41,346 nucleotides of DNA. Origin: Tannerella sp. Its GTDB lineage: Bacteria > Bacteroidota > Bacteroidia > Bacteroidales > Tannerellaceae. Position 1 is the stretch's first letter. Every line of letters starts with the position of its first letter. Positions 17,654 to 26,741 of the stretch are shown here, one piece after another. The notes beneath the pieces are model-generated. The model was not told the origin of the DNA. It did not search any database and was given only the letters and a program-made list of their open reading frames with translations. The stretch is taken from positions 1 to 41,346 of the forward strand of contig JAITVY010000034.1 of assembly GCA_031285565.1 (NCBI GenBank), given 5' to 3'. A program made the position numbers and the translations under genes.

Positions 17654-18073
17654 TTATTTACTTACTTCTATTATCGCTTCAGGATATTCTCGACATTTTT
17701 GTAATATGGACTTACAGAACTCCAGAAAATCTTCGTATCTACCCCAACCATTAGGAGCGTCAAAAGCTTTATACTTATTGGGGTTCTTCTCTAACTCATT
17801 AATACCTTCTTCAAGGGGTAGAATCATTTGAGAAGCAATAGTAATACCAATTTCCTCAGAATTCCATAGCACATCATATAATCCAACTTCTTGTGCCATT
17901 TTGCCTAAATTGTGGGTGATATTAAAAGCAGACAATTCTGCATCACTATACTCATCTTCAAGCTGTTCAAGCTCATCTTGAATATTCCGCCGTTTTTCAT
18001 AAAGGATATCAATATCTTTTCTTATTTTCCGAAAGTCAATATTGTCTTTGAATAAGTGTATATCTAAGCTCAT
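17654..18073 (-). CDS. uncharacterised 139-aa protein at the end of the defence operon
   Basis: A 139-residue cytoplasmic protein with no assigned function. The N-terminus has a charged coiled-coil-like stretch (DIDILYEKRRNIQDELEQLE). The middle reads ITHNLGKMAQEVGLYDVLWN. The C-terminus has APNGWGRYEDFLEFCKSILQ and REYPEAIIEVSK. I have the impression of a widespread small family ending in NGWG.YE.....P.A.I.VS, but cannot name it. It is the last same-strand gene after the Schlafen-like gene, separated by the repeat-containing gap, so co-transcription is plausible but less certain than for the genes upstream. Confidence 0.75.
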   Translation of the reverse strand: MSLDIHLFKDNIDFRKIRKDIDILYEKRRNIQDELEQLEDEYSDAELSAFNITHNLGKMAQEVGLYDVLWNSEEIGITIASQMILPLEEGINELEKNPNKYKAFDAPNGWGRYEDFLEFCKSILQKCREYPEAIIEVSK

Positions 18074-18108
18074 TTTCTATAGGTATTAATTGTTCTATAA
18101 CTAGTCAT

Positions 18109-18276
18109 CTTTTATTGCTTCTTCTAAATTATCTTCTAAAACTTCTTCTAAGTTATCTTCTGATATCTCTTTAAAAGATCCATTTAAAGCACCTTTTATC
18201 GTTTCTTCTAAATTATCTTCTAAAACTTCTTCTAAATTATCTTCTAAAGTTTCTTTAAGAGCTTCATCTAAACTTC
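18109..18276 (-). repeat. 84-bp tandem duplication encoding two 28-residue acidic helical repeats
   Basis: Two adjacent units of 84 bases (about 18109-18192 and 18193-18276) are roughly 80% alike, each built from 12-15-base subrepeats (CTTCTAAATTATCTT on the plus strand). On the minus strand both stay open in one frame and encode ETLEDNLEEVLEDNLEE and SEDNLEEVLEDNLEE, ending KDD-stop at about 18102. That frame has no ATG/GTG/TTG. It would join the end of the Schlafen-like gene if one T were added in GAAGTTTAG at its stop codon. Confidence 0.7.
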
Positions 18277-19932
18277 ATATAAAACCCAGATAGAATTTCT
18301 ATCATTCCCTTCATTCTTTATTCTGCTGTTAATCTTTAATTCGTAAATTAAGTTCTTTACTTTATTCTTTCTCTGCTTATCTGTCATCCATTCTGGCAAT
18401 TTATTCCAGAGCAACTCGTCTATTTCTTTTCGAGTCATACTTCCATGCTCCTTAATCGCTTTTAAGATAAAGTCAAGATAGTATTGCTTATCAAACGCTC
18501 TGTTCTTAGAATAATCCGCTTTATGCTCTAATTTCTGTGCCACATCAAGACTTAAAAAATAATTGGGACGACGACCCTCAATTAGTTTTTTTTGTCGAAG
18601 AGTCTTTTCTTCTTCTTGTGTGATTGATTTCTTCTTCTGTATTCGGTCTAATAACATCACATCGCTCAATGACAAATCTTTGCGCTGGCTTAGTAAGCGA
18701 GCATAATCATCGTTAATCACTTTTCCTATTAATGTCAGCGAAACCCGTTCGTTTGACAAATCGTATTCCGGCATAGGAAAAAGGCGTTCCCGTTGGTAGT
18801 TAAACATTTTTTTGATCCCGCTTCCAATCGTATCAACCATTTTCAAGTTCAGCATGGCAGTCACAAGAAACTGATTTCTATAATGCTCTTCAGGTGCATC
18901 CTCCTGTATAACGTTTTCTACAGACCCTGGAATGAAATCTCCAAGGTTAGTAAATACTAACTGGTCAGGCATTTCTACAACATTGATTCTTCCTTGTTTT
19001 GTGTAATCCTGGTGGGCAATGCAATTATTTATAGCCTCTCGGATAGAGAAAGGCTCATACTGATCCATTTCTTCCGGGAAGAGAGTTCCGTCCTTCAAGT
19101 ATCTGTACTTGAGATTTCGAATTTTGTTATAAATCTTGTCGACACCTAATAGAAAGGGACAACTAACAATCAAATAGTCTATCTCTATACCTTTCTCATT
19201 TTTCAAAATCCATCTGATTTTAGCTTCGGACGGATTAATAAAATGCTCAGATTCATCTTTACCTAAAAGTATAATAGCCGTCCGGGTAATCTTACTTTTG
19301 AGTGTTATTTTTGCTTTGTTCAGGAAAGTGATATCATCCCATTGATTAACTTCCTCTTTCTTTTCGGGATGTTTGTTCTTATAGTTTTTCCGAGCCACTT
19401 CGATAGCATCTTCATCTAAATCTTCAATGGTCGCATCTTCAATAATTTGTGCACTCCAATCAATTTGATTGGCTTGATTGCGAATACGCTCTATCTCTTC
19501 CAAATTCAGTGGCACTAATTCTTCGCCATCCCGTCCATAATAATGACCATCAAAAGCAACGGGAATACCTTTTGGAGCAGGTGGTATCTCAAACAAAATT
19601 ACTCGTCCTTGAGGAGTTTTTATCTCGTGTATCTCAACAAACGTAATACGATTGGTCGTTTTGTTTGCGATTTCACCTTTCAAATGATCCAAATCTTTCC
19701 GTTGAAAACGAAATTTCGTTCCCACAATTGTATGTTTATTATTCTCCACGCCAAACACAAGCCATGCAACCGACCTTCGTTTTAGATTCGCCTCATTACA
19801 AAGAGCCGAGAAGTATTTGCCTAATTTATTGAAATCGTATGTGTTTTTGGCTTCTTTAAACTCGACAAGTTCGGTTTCGGCATCCATGTCGAGAAGACGA
19901 GCTAATATGTTTTTTAACTCAGAATTGTTCAT
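18268..19932 (-). CDS. AlbA_2/Schlafen-type ATP-binding protein
   Basis: A 554-residue protein of the AlbA_2 plus HATPase-like group (often annotated ATP-binding protein or Schlafen-domain protein). Residues about 18-140 form the AlbA_2 domain (ETELVEFKEAKNTYDFNKLG, then VAWLVFGVENN, YYGRDGEELVPL); related folds bind or cut nucleic acid. Residues about 290-400 form the GHKL-like ATPase module (FSIREAINNCIAHQDY, then LVFTNLGDFIPG, VDTIGSGIKKMF). The C-terminus (about 460-550) resembles a winged helix (KEHGSMTRKEIDELLWNKLP). It sits 65 bases after the DUF5655 gene in the defence operon. The stop codon appears to be a one-base frame loss before a repeat-coding tail (18109-18276). Its role is unknown: defence accessory or regulator. 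Confidence 0.85.
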   Translation of the reverse strand: MNNSELKNILARLLDMDAETELVEFKEAKNTYDFNKLGKYFSALCNEANLKRRSVAWLVFGVENNKHTIVGTKFRFQRKDLDHLKGEIANKTTNRITFVEIHEIKTPQGRVILFEIPPAPKGIPVAFDGHYYGRDGEELVPLNLEEIERIRNQANQIDWSAQIIEDATIEDLDEDAIEVARKNYKNKHPEKKEEVNQWDDITFLNKAKITLKSKITRTAIILLGKDESEHFINPSEAKIRWILKNEKGIEIDYLIVSCPFLLGVDKIYNKIRNLKYRYLKDGTLFPEEMDQYEPFSIREAINNCIAHQDYTKQGRINVVEMPDQLVFTNLGDFIPGSVENVIQEDAPEEHYRNQFLVTAMLNLKMVDTIGSGIKKMFNYQRERLFPMPEYDLSNERVSLTLIGKVINDDYARLLSQRKDLSLSDVMLLDRIQKKKSITQEEEKTLRQKKLIEGRRPNYFLSLDVAQKLEHKADYSKNRAFDKQYYLDFILKAIKEHGSMTRKEIDELLWNKLPEWMTDKQRKNKVKNLIYELKINSRIKNEGNDRNSIWVLYEV

Positions 19933-19997
19933 AAGTTTCCTTTCTTGTTATATAGTATTTTCCTTTGGGGACTATAGATATTTCTGCAAACTACTAT

Positions 19998-20906
19998 TTA
20001 GTTTATTACTTGCTTTATTAAACTCATGATATATTCTATATTTAGAGTGTCTATAACAGTGATTTCATAATCTCCATTTCCCCAATGTCCTTTGCGAGAT
20101 ACGTCATTTGTTATCTTTTTGGGATCGTCTAAATCACCTTTATGCATATTAATCCAGATTTTCAGTCCTTTTTGTTGGATATGAATGTCTGCTAAGTTTT
20201 TATCTTTTTTAAAGGCAATATACAATTTCTTGGGAAGCACTTCTATATCAGCAGCTAAATTCAAAATTGCATTTTTGTAAGCTTCATATAACTCGATTAT
20301 TTCTTCAGATTTCCCGACAAAATGATCTTCCTCTGTGTAAACTTTTATTTCATCAACTACCTTTCCAATGTTTGATTTTTCTTTTGTTTGTACTTGCTTT
20401 ATACTTGGAGCCGACTGTGATTTTTTTATCGGATTAATAACAATTATCTCATTTTCAAAACGCTTTATTTCCCAAAGTTCAATGGGGAGGTCTTTAAAAT
20501 TCGAAGATTGCCGCTGAAAATCAGTAAACGAAGGAGCAACGAATATGACTTTACTCTGTGACCAATCCACATCGTTACGCTTGAGATTGTTTTTTTGCGA
20601 TTCGTTGTATTCGACAATAAAATCAGCCTTGTATTCTAACATCAAATTAAGATATGAAATGCCTTGGTCAACCACGCTGTAGTTACGATCACGCTTGTAT
20701 TCAATAATTGCGAACGAACGATTTTCTTCATCAAAAGCCAAAGTATCAATGCGGTTATTCTTGATTGTGAACTCTGACTTGATAAAGTGATAACCTGAAA
20801 TTTGCTCCAGATTATTTTCAACTATTTTTTGAATATCTTTTTCGAGTTTAAAAGGTTTTTCTTTTAAACTATTTAAGCTGCTTCTCTTTTGTTGAAAAAT
20901 CTTCAT
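19998..20906 (-). CDS. PD-(D/E)XK-like nuclease domain plus DUF5655 protein, candidate defence accessory
   Basis: 302 residues. Residues about 20-120 look like a PD-(D/E)XK (DUF91/NucS-like) nuclease core: NNRIDTLAFDE (Asp54), then FAIIEYKRDRN (Glu69-x-Lys71), and a conserved Gln81 in VDQGISYLNL. A linker rich in Lys/Ser follows (about 160-190). Residues about 195-302 form DUF5655 (SEEIIELYEAYKNAILNL, YIAFKKDKNLADIHIQQKGL, WGNGDYEITVID), a domain of unknown function common in defence contexts. It starts 26 bases after rdrB on the same strand, so it is almost certainly co-transcribed with RADAR. It could be a third RADAR component, an independent nuclease, or a type IV-like restriction factor. 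Confidence 0.78.
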   Translation of the reverse strand: MKIFQQKRSSLNSLKEKPFKLEKDIQKIVENNLEQISGYHFIKSEFTIKNNRIDTLAFDEENRSFAIIEYKRDRNYSVVDQGISYLNLMLEYKADFIVEYNESQKNNLKRNDVDWSQSKVIFVAPSFTDFQRQSSNFKDLPIELWEIKRFENEIIVINPIKKSQSAPSIKQVQTKEKSNIGKVVDEIKVYTEEDHFVGKSEEIIELYEAYKNAILNLAADIEVLPKKLYIAFKKDKNLADIHIQQKGLKIWINMHKGDLDDPKKITNDVSRKGHWGNGDYEITVIDTLNIEYIMSLIKQVIN

Positions 20907-20932
20907 GTGCTATTTATTTAAGACATTAATTG

Positions 20933-23320
20933 TCATTCAAACTTGTATATTCTTCCATTTTTATCTAAATTCTCAATAATCCTCATCGCTTCATTGTGGC
21001 TCACCTTATTGGATGTAACCAAATTACAGTAAATATTAGCATATTCATTGTAAATATTTGTGGCAAATATTCCTGTATCATCCGTGCCAACAACAATTGG
21101 CGGTATTGCTTTTCCTTCCTTTTCCCATTTCAGCCAGTTCCAAAGATGATATGTATCAAAATTATAATGATGGCCGATTCGTACATTACTGGTGGGAAGC
21201 GTTTCAATCACGATTTCTTTCTCATGTAGTAATGCAAGAGTTAAGAGCTGTAGTTGCCGTAATTCTTCTGGATTATAAAATTCTTCCGTTTTGATTTCAA
21301 TAATCTTATTGTATTCCTTTCGACAAGCGTCTGAATGATATTTTCTTAATAGCTCCACTCGCTCATCATGGCACGAATCTGGTATTTCCTTCTTAATATC
21401 ACACCATTCATCATCGTCAAAGGTTTCTAATATCTCCGCATCCTCTTTTAAACCTGCGAACAATAAGAAAGGACAAAAGCGCCGAGATAACCAAGTTGAC
21501 TCCATTATTCCCAACGAATATGATTTTCTGTATATCCGATAGGATAACTCCTGAATTCTATTTACCAGAAATGGAATTTTCCCTTTTAACAGATCATCAT
21601 CTTTTGATATAATAAGATGATAGGTAAATAAGAGATCATCTAAATAATCACCTTGTCGTATAAATAATTTATTACCCACATTACGAATCCATACATTAGG
21701 ACATATCCCTGTAGCAGTAGCATGTCCTATCCTATCCCCATTGGACAAATCATTAAATTCGATAGCTTCATAGATCGCCCGCAATCCACTGATAATATGA
21801 AAAAAATCCTCTCCTGCATGATAGGTAAAATGTCTGAATCCCTTACGCCGTAGATAACGGAAAGATGGAGCGAATACCTCTGGTGGTGCATCGAATTCGC
21901 TTGAAGCTGCGTCAACACCGACTACATCTTTCATTAAGTCGTAATGATGGTTCTTCAATAATGTTAAGACTTGCGCTTTTGACCAAACTTCATAACGAAG
22001 ATTTTTATGCCTTATTTCGTTGGAAGCATTATCTTCTTTCTTTTTTATAAAGTGGGCAATTAGCTTTAGTTGAGGGTACCCTTCGCTGGATAATTCCAAC
22101 TCATCTTTTATGTCTTTTAATAGAGATTTCCATCCTAAGTCAATTGAATTTAACAACTCCACATTTTCTGTTTCTGTAGATTTAGGAGAAAAACGTCCTT
22201 CTAAAAAACAAATATTCCGCTGTTCATTTCCGTGTAACTGCAAGAACCTATTCCGATATGACTTTTCGCTATATTCTCTTAATTCATTTACAGTCAATTT
22301 CTGAAATTGTTCAAATCCAAACTGATGATTTTGTTGCACTAAAAGCCTATTTGACAAACCGAGTATAAGCAAATAGAAATGCAATAGGGCTGCTATAGAG
22401 TTTCTCGGATTGGCCTCTATGTAATTAAACACGAGTATATACATCAATCCTTCCACAGCCATCGGATACCGGACATCGCTACCATTCTCACATATTAGGT
22501 CGCCAAATGGATGATGGATAGATCCGTGTTGGGAGTCAAGCAGATATGTTATTATTTTGGAGATAGAATCTAATTTGCTGAAATCAAATCCTTTTGATTG
22601 GGGATAAAGCATACTGAATAGATATTCCCTGATGCATCTTGCACACCGTATTAAGTCCCTAAAATCCAATGGAGAACCCAGATAGGATTCTTGTTCTAAC
22701 TGCTCGCGGACGAAGGAATCATTCTCTTTTTCCAGTAGCTCCTCATATACCTTATCAGGTTCCGATAAGAAATCCTGCCAAGCTATGTCCACTTCCGTAG
22801 AACCGTTTAGATGCATATGTAAATCGTGCAATCCATTTTTCTCTTTTATATAACTCTCAACTTGAGGGATATAGGGATAGGGTAAAGCTGTATATTTTGC
22901 ATTGGGCAATATATATTCTTCGAAGTATTCCCTTATTATTTCTATTTTCTTTTCACGCAATGGTTTCTCGATATGAAGAAAAGCCATTTGTAGAACCAGT
23001 GGCGGAATATAGGTAATTAGTTCCTGCCAGGCGTTCTGCTTTTGCTGTTGTACATGTATCCTGCTATCTCTCACCTCTAAATACTCCTTTGCTAAACGGT
23101 AAAGCCCAATCCTTATCAACTTCTCTAATGATTCTATTTCGTCCAGGCTTTTCTCCTGATTCAATCGGTAATAATGATCAGGTATATGTCTATTCTCCTG
23201 TCGTTCGAGGAGCAATAATCTTCGCTTAACATCCTTAAACAGGGGAGGCTTTTTATTTATATAATCCGACAAAGAGTCTTTGTCGGATAAAAGATGTTTT
23301 AGAATGGAAGAGGTTACCAT
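20933..23320 (-). CDS. rdrB: RdrB-like adenosine deaminase of a RADAR anti-phage system
   Basis: A 795-residue adenosine-deaminase-superfamily protein, about twice the size of metabolic ADA, as expected for RdrB. Metal and catalytic residues of the TIM-barrel amidohydrolase are visible: HxH in LHDLHMHLNGS (His168, His170), HAGED (His501 and catalytic Glu504), RIGHATATG (His533) and VVGTDDTG (Asp747, Asp748). ETLPTSNVRIG (about 706-716) matches the ADA-family loop. Long insertions (about 180-450 and 550-690) are where RdrB differs from ADA. Known RdrB forms a large shell and, with RdrA, deaminates adenosine in RNA or ATP/dATP to inosine forms on infection. Its ATG overlaps the rdrA stop by 7 bases (ATGGTAA). 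Confidence 0.88.
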   Translation of the reverse strand: MVTSSILKHLLSDKDSLSDYINKKPPLFKDVKRRLLLLERQENRHIPDHYYRLNQEKSLDEIESLEKLIRIGLYRLAKEYLEVRDSRIHVQQQKQNAWQELITYIPPLVLQMAFLHIEKPLREKKIEIIREYFEEYILPNAKYTALPYPYIPQVESYIKEKNGLHDLHMHLNGSTEVDIAWQDFLSEPDKVYEELLEKENDSFVREQLEQESYLGSPLDFRDLIRCARCIREYLFSMLYPQSKGFDFSKLDSISKIITYLLDSQHGSIHHPFGDLICENGSDVRYPMAVEGLMYILVFNYIEANPRNSIAALLHFYLLILGLSNRLLVQQNHQFGFEQFQKLTVNELREYSEKSYRNRFLQLHGNEQRNICFLEGRFSPKSTETENVELLNSIDLGWKSLLKDIKDELELSSEGYPQLKLIAHFIKKKEDNASNEIRHKNLRYEVWSKAQVLTLLKNHHYDLMKDVVGVDAASSEFDAPPEVFAPSFRYLRRKGFRHFTYHAGEDFFHIISGLRAIYEAIEFNDLSNGDRIGHATATGICPNVWIRNVGNKLFIRQGDYLDDLLFTYHLIISKDDDLLKGKIPFLVNRIQELSYRIYRKSYSLGIMESTWLSRRFCPFLLFAGLKEDAEILETFDDDEWCDIKKEIPDSCHDERVELLRKYHSDACRKEYNKIIEIKTEEFYNPEELRQLQLLTLALLHEKEIVIETLPTSNVRIGHHYNFDTYHLWNWLKWEKEGKAIPPIVVGTDDTGIFATNIYNEYANIYCNLVTSNKVSHNEAMRIIENLDKNGRIYKFE

Positions 23321-26034
23321 GGTTGTATATTATTCTTAGGATCGGAAATCTTTTTTCGTGCTTCTTTAATGGGATGTTCTTTAACATTTCTACTAAAGAA
23401 TTTTTTTAAATATGGAATAAGTATATCTATTTTTTGATTCATAAAATCATCATAGCTGATATTATTTTTTTTCAGATGATCTACAGTTGCCATTATACTC
23501 TCTGTTCCATAGGAAAAATTCGGCAATTTGGTTGGTATTGAGAAATTAAACCTATGAGAATTTGTTCCTGTGTTTTGAATTATTTTTTTCTTTCCTAAAA
23601 TTGTCACTTTTTTAAGATCAGCATATATTGATTCCGCCCAAAGTAGTTTATTTGTAGTATTTTTATTTATCTTATCTTGTATGTTTTTAATATCCTCATT
23701 ATCCTTGTCAAGAAAAGAAATTAACAGTGGACAGGAAAACATCCATCTAAATAATCTGAGACTCGTAAAATCGTCGGAGTCTATTCTATCTATGTTCCCT
23801 TTAAAAACACGTATACTATCCCGAGGATTGTCATTATTTAACGCTTTGCCAATGATAAACTCTCTCGCCTCCTCTACCAACAGGGTATTAAAGAGTATAA
23901 TAATCCGGTTATGCATTGCATCTCCAATATTATTTTCATTCTCTGTATCTTCCAAGTTTCTTAAAGCATAAAATAATCTTGTAGAGATTTTTCCTAATGT
24001 ATGAGGAGAGACCACATAATCTTTAGGATAATTACCAATCCAACTAGTCATACTATTTGCAAGACTGAGTGTACGTTGCTCTATTTGTTTTGATGAAGTT
24101 GCAGTCTTATCTTCCTCACCTTGCTCTTCTAAAACAGAGTAATAATTAAAATTGGGCATTCCATAACTTCGTATCTGTGATAATTCTCCGAGAGTTTTAT
24201 CTAAATCTGCGTTTTCTTTATATTGCTTAATTATTTCTCCTATTGTTCCTAATAAAAGATATAGAGAGTAGGTCGTGAGAGATGATTGCTTGTTATTGGG
24301 TTGCGATATACTTACAGGAATAAAAGCAATTTGTCTTTTATACAATGGCTCGTCTTTGAAAACATAATCTATTCTCATACTTAATTCGCCTTTTCCTTTG
24401 GCGCTTTCACTGGGAGCATAAATCGGTATTGTTCCACCCCAGGAGGTTGTATTTGCATTTTCAATATTAAGAAATGCCCTTATATAAGCAGTCATAGATC
24501 CCAATATATCCCGGTAAACCCTATCGAAATATATTGAAGAATGCTTACATAAACCCTCAATGGAAGGAGTTAATGAAGACCCGCTATCTTTTTGATAAGG
24601 TAATACACTGGCTAGATTCCTTATATAGCCGATTCGTATGAAGTAATCAAAAATTAAATACGCATTCTCTGTACTTTTTTGACTGAAAAGGAAACTCAAA
24701 GCTGTGAAACTACTATTCAGACTTCCATCCGTAGTGGTTGGCTGAATTTGATATGCCTCTTCTAAGGTATACTCCTGAAGCAATAATTTTAATATAATTA
24801 CATTCAGGTATTTAACATTTGCTTTTGCAGTATCTATATCCACTCTTTTTTCATAAAGATCACTTAAAAAAGCATCGGTTACATCCGCTTCCTTCGATGA
24901 ATTTTCCTTCAATCCCAGAAGAAACTGGATCTGTGTCCGAAGTGGTAAGCCCAACAAGAACGAGCGGTAAGCCTCTTGCTGATAGGTATTTTCTATCCCG
25001 AATTTTCCCAGAATAGCATTATAGAACTTATCGATCTGGTTAGTCGGATCCGTAGAGTTTTCTATAAAAATGTTTATTTCGTCTTCTTTTCCTTTTTTAT
25101 TTATTTTCTCCTGTATTGTCGTTAAATGAATTCTTCTCTGGGGTTGCATAACTTTTTGCAAGTACTGCCCTTCCATTTCTGTAACTAAATCGTCATAGTC
25201 TGACATTCTATTCAATTCTTCTCCTTCATTTTTCAACAAGGCTTTCCCAAAGTTTTTCCATTGTTGTTTCCTAATCGCTTTGGAGAAAAGTTTTAGGTCT
25301 CCACTCAATAAAGTGATGATATAGGGTGATGTTAAATATTTCCGAATAGTTTCCAGTACCGGCCAGCCTTTCTGAAAATCGATATCGATATCATCTAATG
25401 CAATGAGATAAGCTTTTTTATCCAGTATTCCAAGTCCCATTTCCAATATTTCGTTAAAATCGGATTCAAGGTTTACTGCCGCATTCACGCTTCTTAATCC
25501 TTTATCCATGATAAATTCCGGATCCTGCCATTTTTCAAAACCGGCGCCAATTCTATCTAGAGAAGGTATTCCTGCTGCAAGATTCTTAAGTTTTTTTCGC
25601 CAGATTTTATTTTTGCAATATGCCTCACTCTCTGGATTACAATCACTTGCTAACAATTCTTTATCAACCTCTTTTTTTATTTGAGATAAGATAGTTAGAA
25701 AAACATGGCCTTTTTCTTCTATCAATGTAGGATCGATATGTATAACGATAATATTCTTTTCTTTTCTATAATATTCTAACAGGCTATAGATAAATGTTGA
25801 TTTACCACTTCCTCGGCTGCCTAATATAGTGATAGTGTCATGAAGGCGTACTTTTATTCTCTCTTTTTCTTCTTTAGTAAGATGCTCGTCATTCTTCTTT
25901 TTTCTTTCAGCATCTTTTACTCGTTTTTCTATCCATTTTCTAGCTTTGTCAAACTCGTCTTTATGAATTAATTCGTTCTCGTCAAACGGCTTTGCATTGG
26001 TGCTTTCCTGAAGTTTTATTTCAATGTTTCCCAT
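23314..26034 (-). CDS. rdrA: RdrA-like AAA+ ATPase of a RADAR anti-phage system
   Basis: A 906-residue P-loop ATPase. A charged N-terminal helix (ARKWIEKRVKDAERKKKNDE) precedes Walker A at 72-80 (GSRGSGKST), Walker B at about 209-215 (YLIALDD) and a sensor-like Ser in ITLLSGD (about 240-246). About 600 further residues without recognisable motifs make up the target-sensing or scaffold part, as in RdrA. Known RdrA forms a ring that docks on the RdrB shell. The identification rests on Walker motifs, size, and the overlapping adenosine-deaminase partner. It starts 11 bases after the metallopeptidase gene of the type I RM operon, so no separate promoter fits between them. Confidence 0.86.
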   Translation of the reverse strand: MGNIEIKLQESTNAKPFDENELIHKDEFDKARKWIEKRVKDAERKKKNDEHLTKEEKERIKVRLHDTITILGSRGSGKSTFIYSLLEYYRKEKNIIVIHIDPTLIEEKGHVFLTILSQIKKEVDKELLASDCNPESEAYCKNKIWRKKLKNLAAGIPSLDRIGAGFEKWQDPEFIMDKGLRSVNAAVNLESDFNEILEMGLGILDKKAYLIALDDIDIDFQKGWPVLETIRKYLTSPYIITLLSGDLKLFSKAIRKQQWKNFGKALLKNEGEELNRMSDYDDLVTEMEGQYLQKVMQPQRRIHLTTIQEKINKKGKEDEINIFIENSTDPTNQIDKFYNAILGKFGIENTYQQEAYRSFLLGLPLRTQIQFLLGLKENSSKEADVTDAFLSDLYEKRVDIDTAKANVKYLNVIILKLLLQEYTLEEAYQIQPTTTDGSLNSSFTALSFLFSQKSTENAYLIFDYFIRIGYIRNLASVLPYQKDSGSSLTPSIEGLCKHSSIYFDRVYRDILGSMTAYIRAFLNIENANTTSWGGTIPIYAPSESAKGKGELSMRIDYVFKDEPLYKRQIAFIPVSISQPNNKQSSLTTYSLYLLLGTIGEIIKQYKENADLDKTLGELSQIRSYGMPNFNYYSVLEEQGEEDKTATSSKQIEQRTLSLANSMTSWIGNYPKDYVVSPHTLGKISTRLFYALRNLEDTENENNIGDAMHNRIIILFNTLLVEEAREFIIGKALNNDNPRDSIRVFKGNIDRIDSDDFTSLRLFRWMFSCPLLISFLDKDNEDIKNIQDKINKNTTNKLLWAESIYADLKKVTILGKKKIIQNTGTNSHRFNFSIPTKLPNFSYGTESIMATVDHLKKNNISYDDFMNQKIDILIPYLKKFFSRNVKEHPIKEARKKISDPKNNIQPW

Positions 26035-26045
26035 GGTATTATTAT

Positions 26046-26741
26046 TTACACTATAAATTCATTTAATTCATCTCTATACACCTCCCATTGAGGTAAATAA
26101 GTGTTAAGTATCGAAATATATCGCTCATTATGTTGCCGTTCAATTAAGTGAGCGAGTTCATGAACAACAATGTATTCAATACAATGAGTAGGTTTCTTAG
26201 CCAATTCAAGATTAAAAAGAAGTCTTTTTGTTCGTGTGTTGCAACTTCCCCATCTTGTTTTCATTTGTTTTATCTCCCAATGTTTAGGTGATACTTGTAA
26301 TATTTGTGCCCATTTATCAACCAAAGGCAACAAGGTTTCCTTTAACTCCTTTCGATACCATTCTTTCAGAATTTCTGCTCGTTTAGTAACAGTAGCATCT
26401 TCTCTCACATAAAGGTTGATAAACTTTTTACCACCCAATTCAACTTTAGGAATATCTTTATGATATATAACTTTTAAACGATAACGTTGCCCTTTGAAAT
26501 AATGATTTTCTCCTGAAACATATTCCCGAGGAGTTTGTCTTTCTTGTTGAAGGACTTTCTCCTTTTGCTTACTTATCCAACTTAGTTTTGAAATAGCATA
26601 TAAACGAACTGAATCAGGCTTCATTGTTTCAGGTGCAGAAATATGAATCCTACCATTTGGAGGATAAACCGATAAGTGAATATTCTTAATCTTTTTATAT
26701 TCGACTTCTATCGGAATATTATTTACAACAATATGCTCCAT
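26046..26741 (-). CDS. YgjP/SprT-like M48-type zinc metallopeptidase
   Basis: 231 residues of the YgjP-like metallopeptidase family (DUF45). The zinc site is VVHELAHLIERQHN (His194, Glu195, His198, third ligand His204), preceded by the family motif KTRWGSCNTRTKRLLFN (about 161-177). Such genes frequently accompany type I RM operons; the substrate and purpose there are unknown, perhaps turnover of the restriction subunit. The start codon overlaps the hsdR stop by one base (TAATG), and rdrA starts 11 bases downstream, so it links the RM and RADAR modules. Confidence 0.92.
   Translation of the reverse strand: MEHIVVNNIPIEVEYKKIKNIHLSVYPPNGRIHISAPETMKPDSVRLYAISKLSWISKQKEKVLQQERQTPREYVSGENHYFKGQRYRLKVIYHKDIPKVELGGKKFINLYVREDATVTKRAEILKEWYRKELKETLLPLVDKWAQILQVSPKHWEIKQMKTRWGSCNTRTKRLLFNLELAKKPTHCIEYIVVHELAHLIERQHNERYISILNTYLPQWEVYRDELNEFIV

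Noticed and set aside
18262..18275. Programmed -1 ribosomal frameshift at the end of the Schlafen-like gene
   Set aside because: No X-XXY-YYZ slippery heptamer in the required window (between the TGA of the tail frame and the TAG of the main frame) and no clear downstream stimulator; a 1-nt deletion is simpler.
18109..18276. Short regular repeats resembling a CRISPR array
   Set aside because: Units are degenerate, have no unique spacers, and stay in one open coding frame; no cas genes in the window. It is a coding tandem duplication.
20933..23320. Metabolic adenosine/AMP deaminase (purine salvage)
   Set aside because: About twice the usual ADA length, large insertions between metal motifs, and overlap with a large P-loop ATPase gene inside a defence operon point to RdrB.
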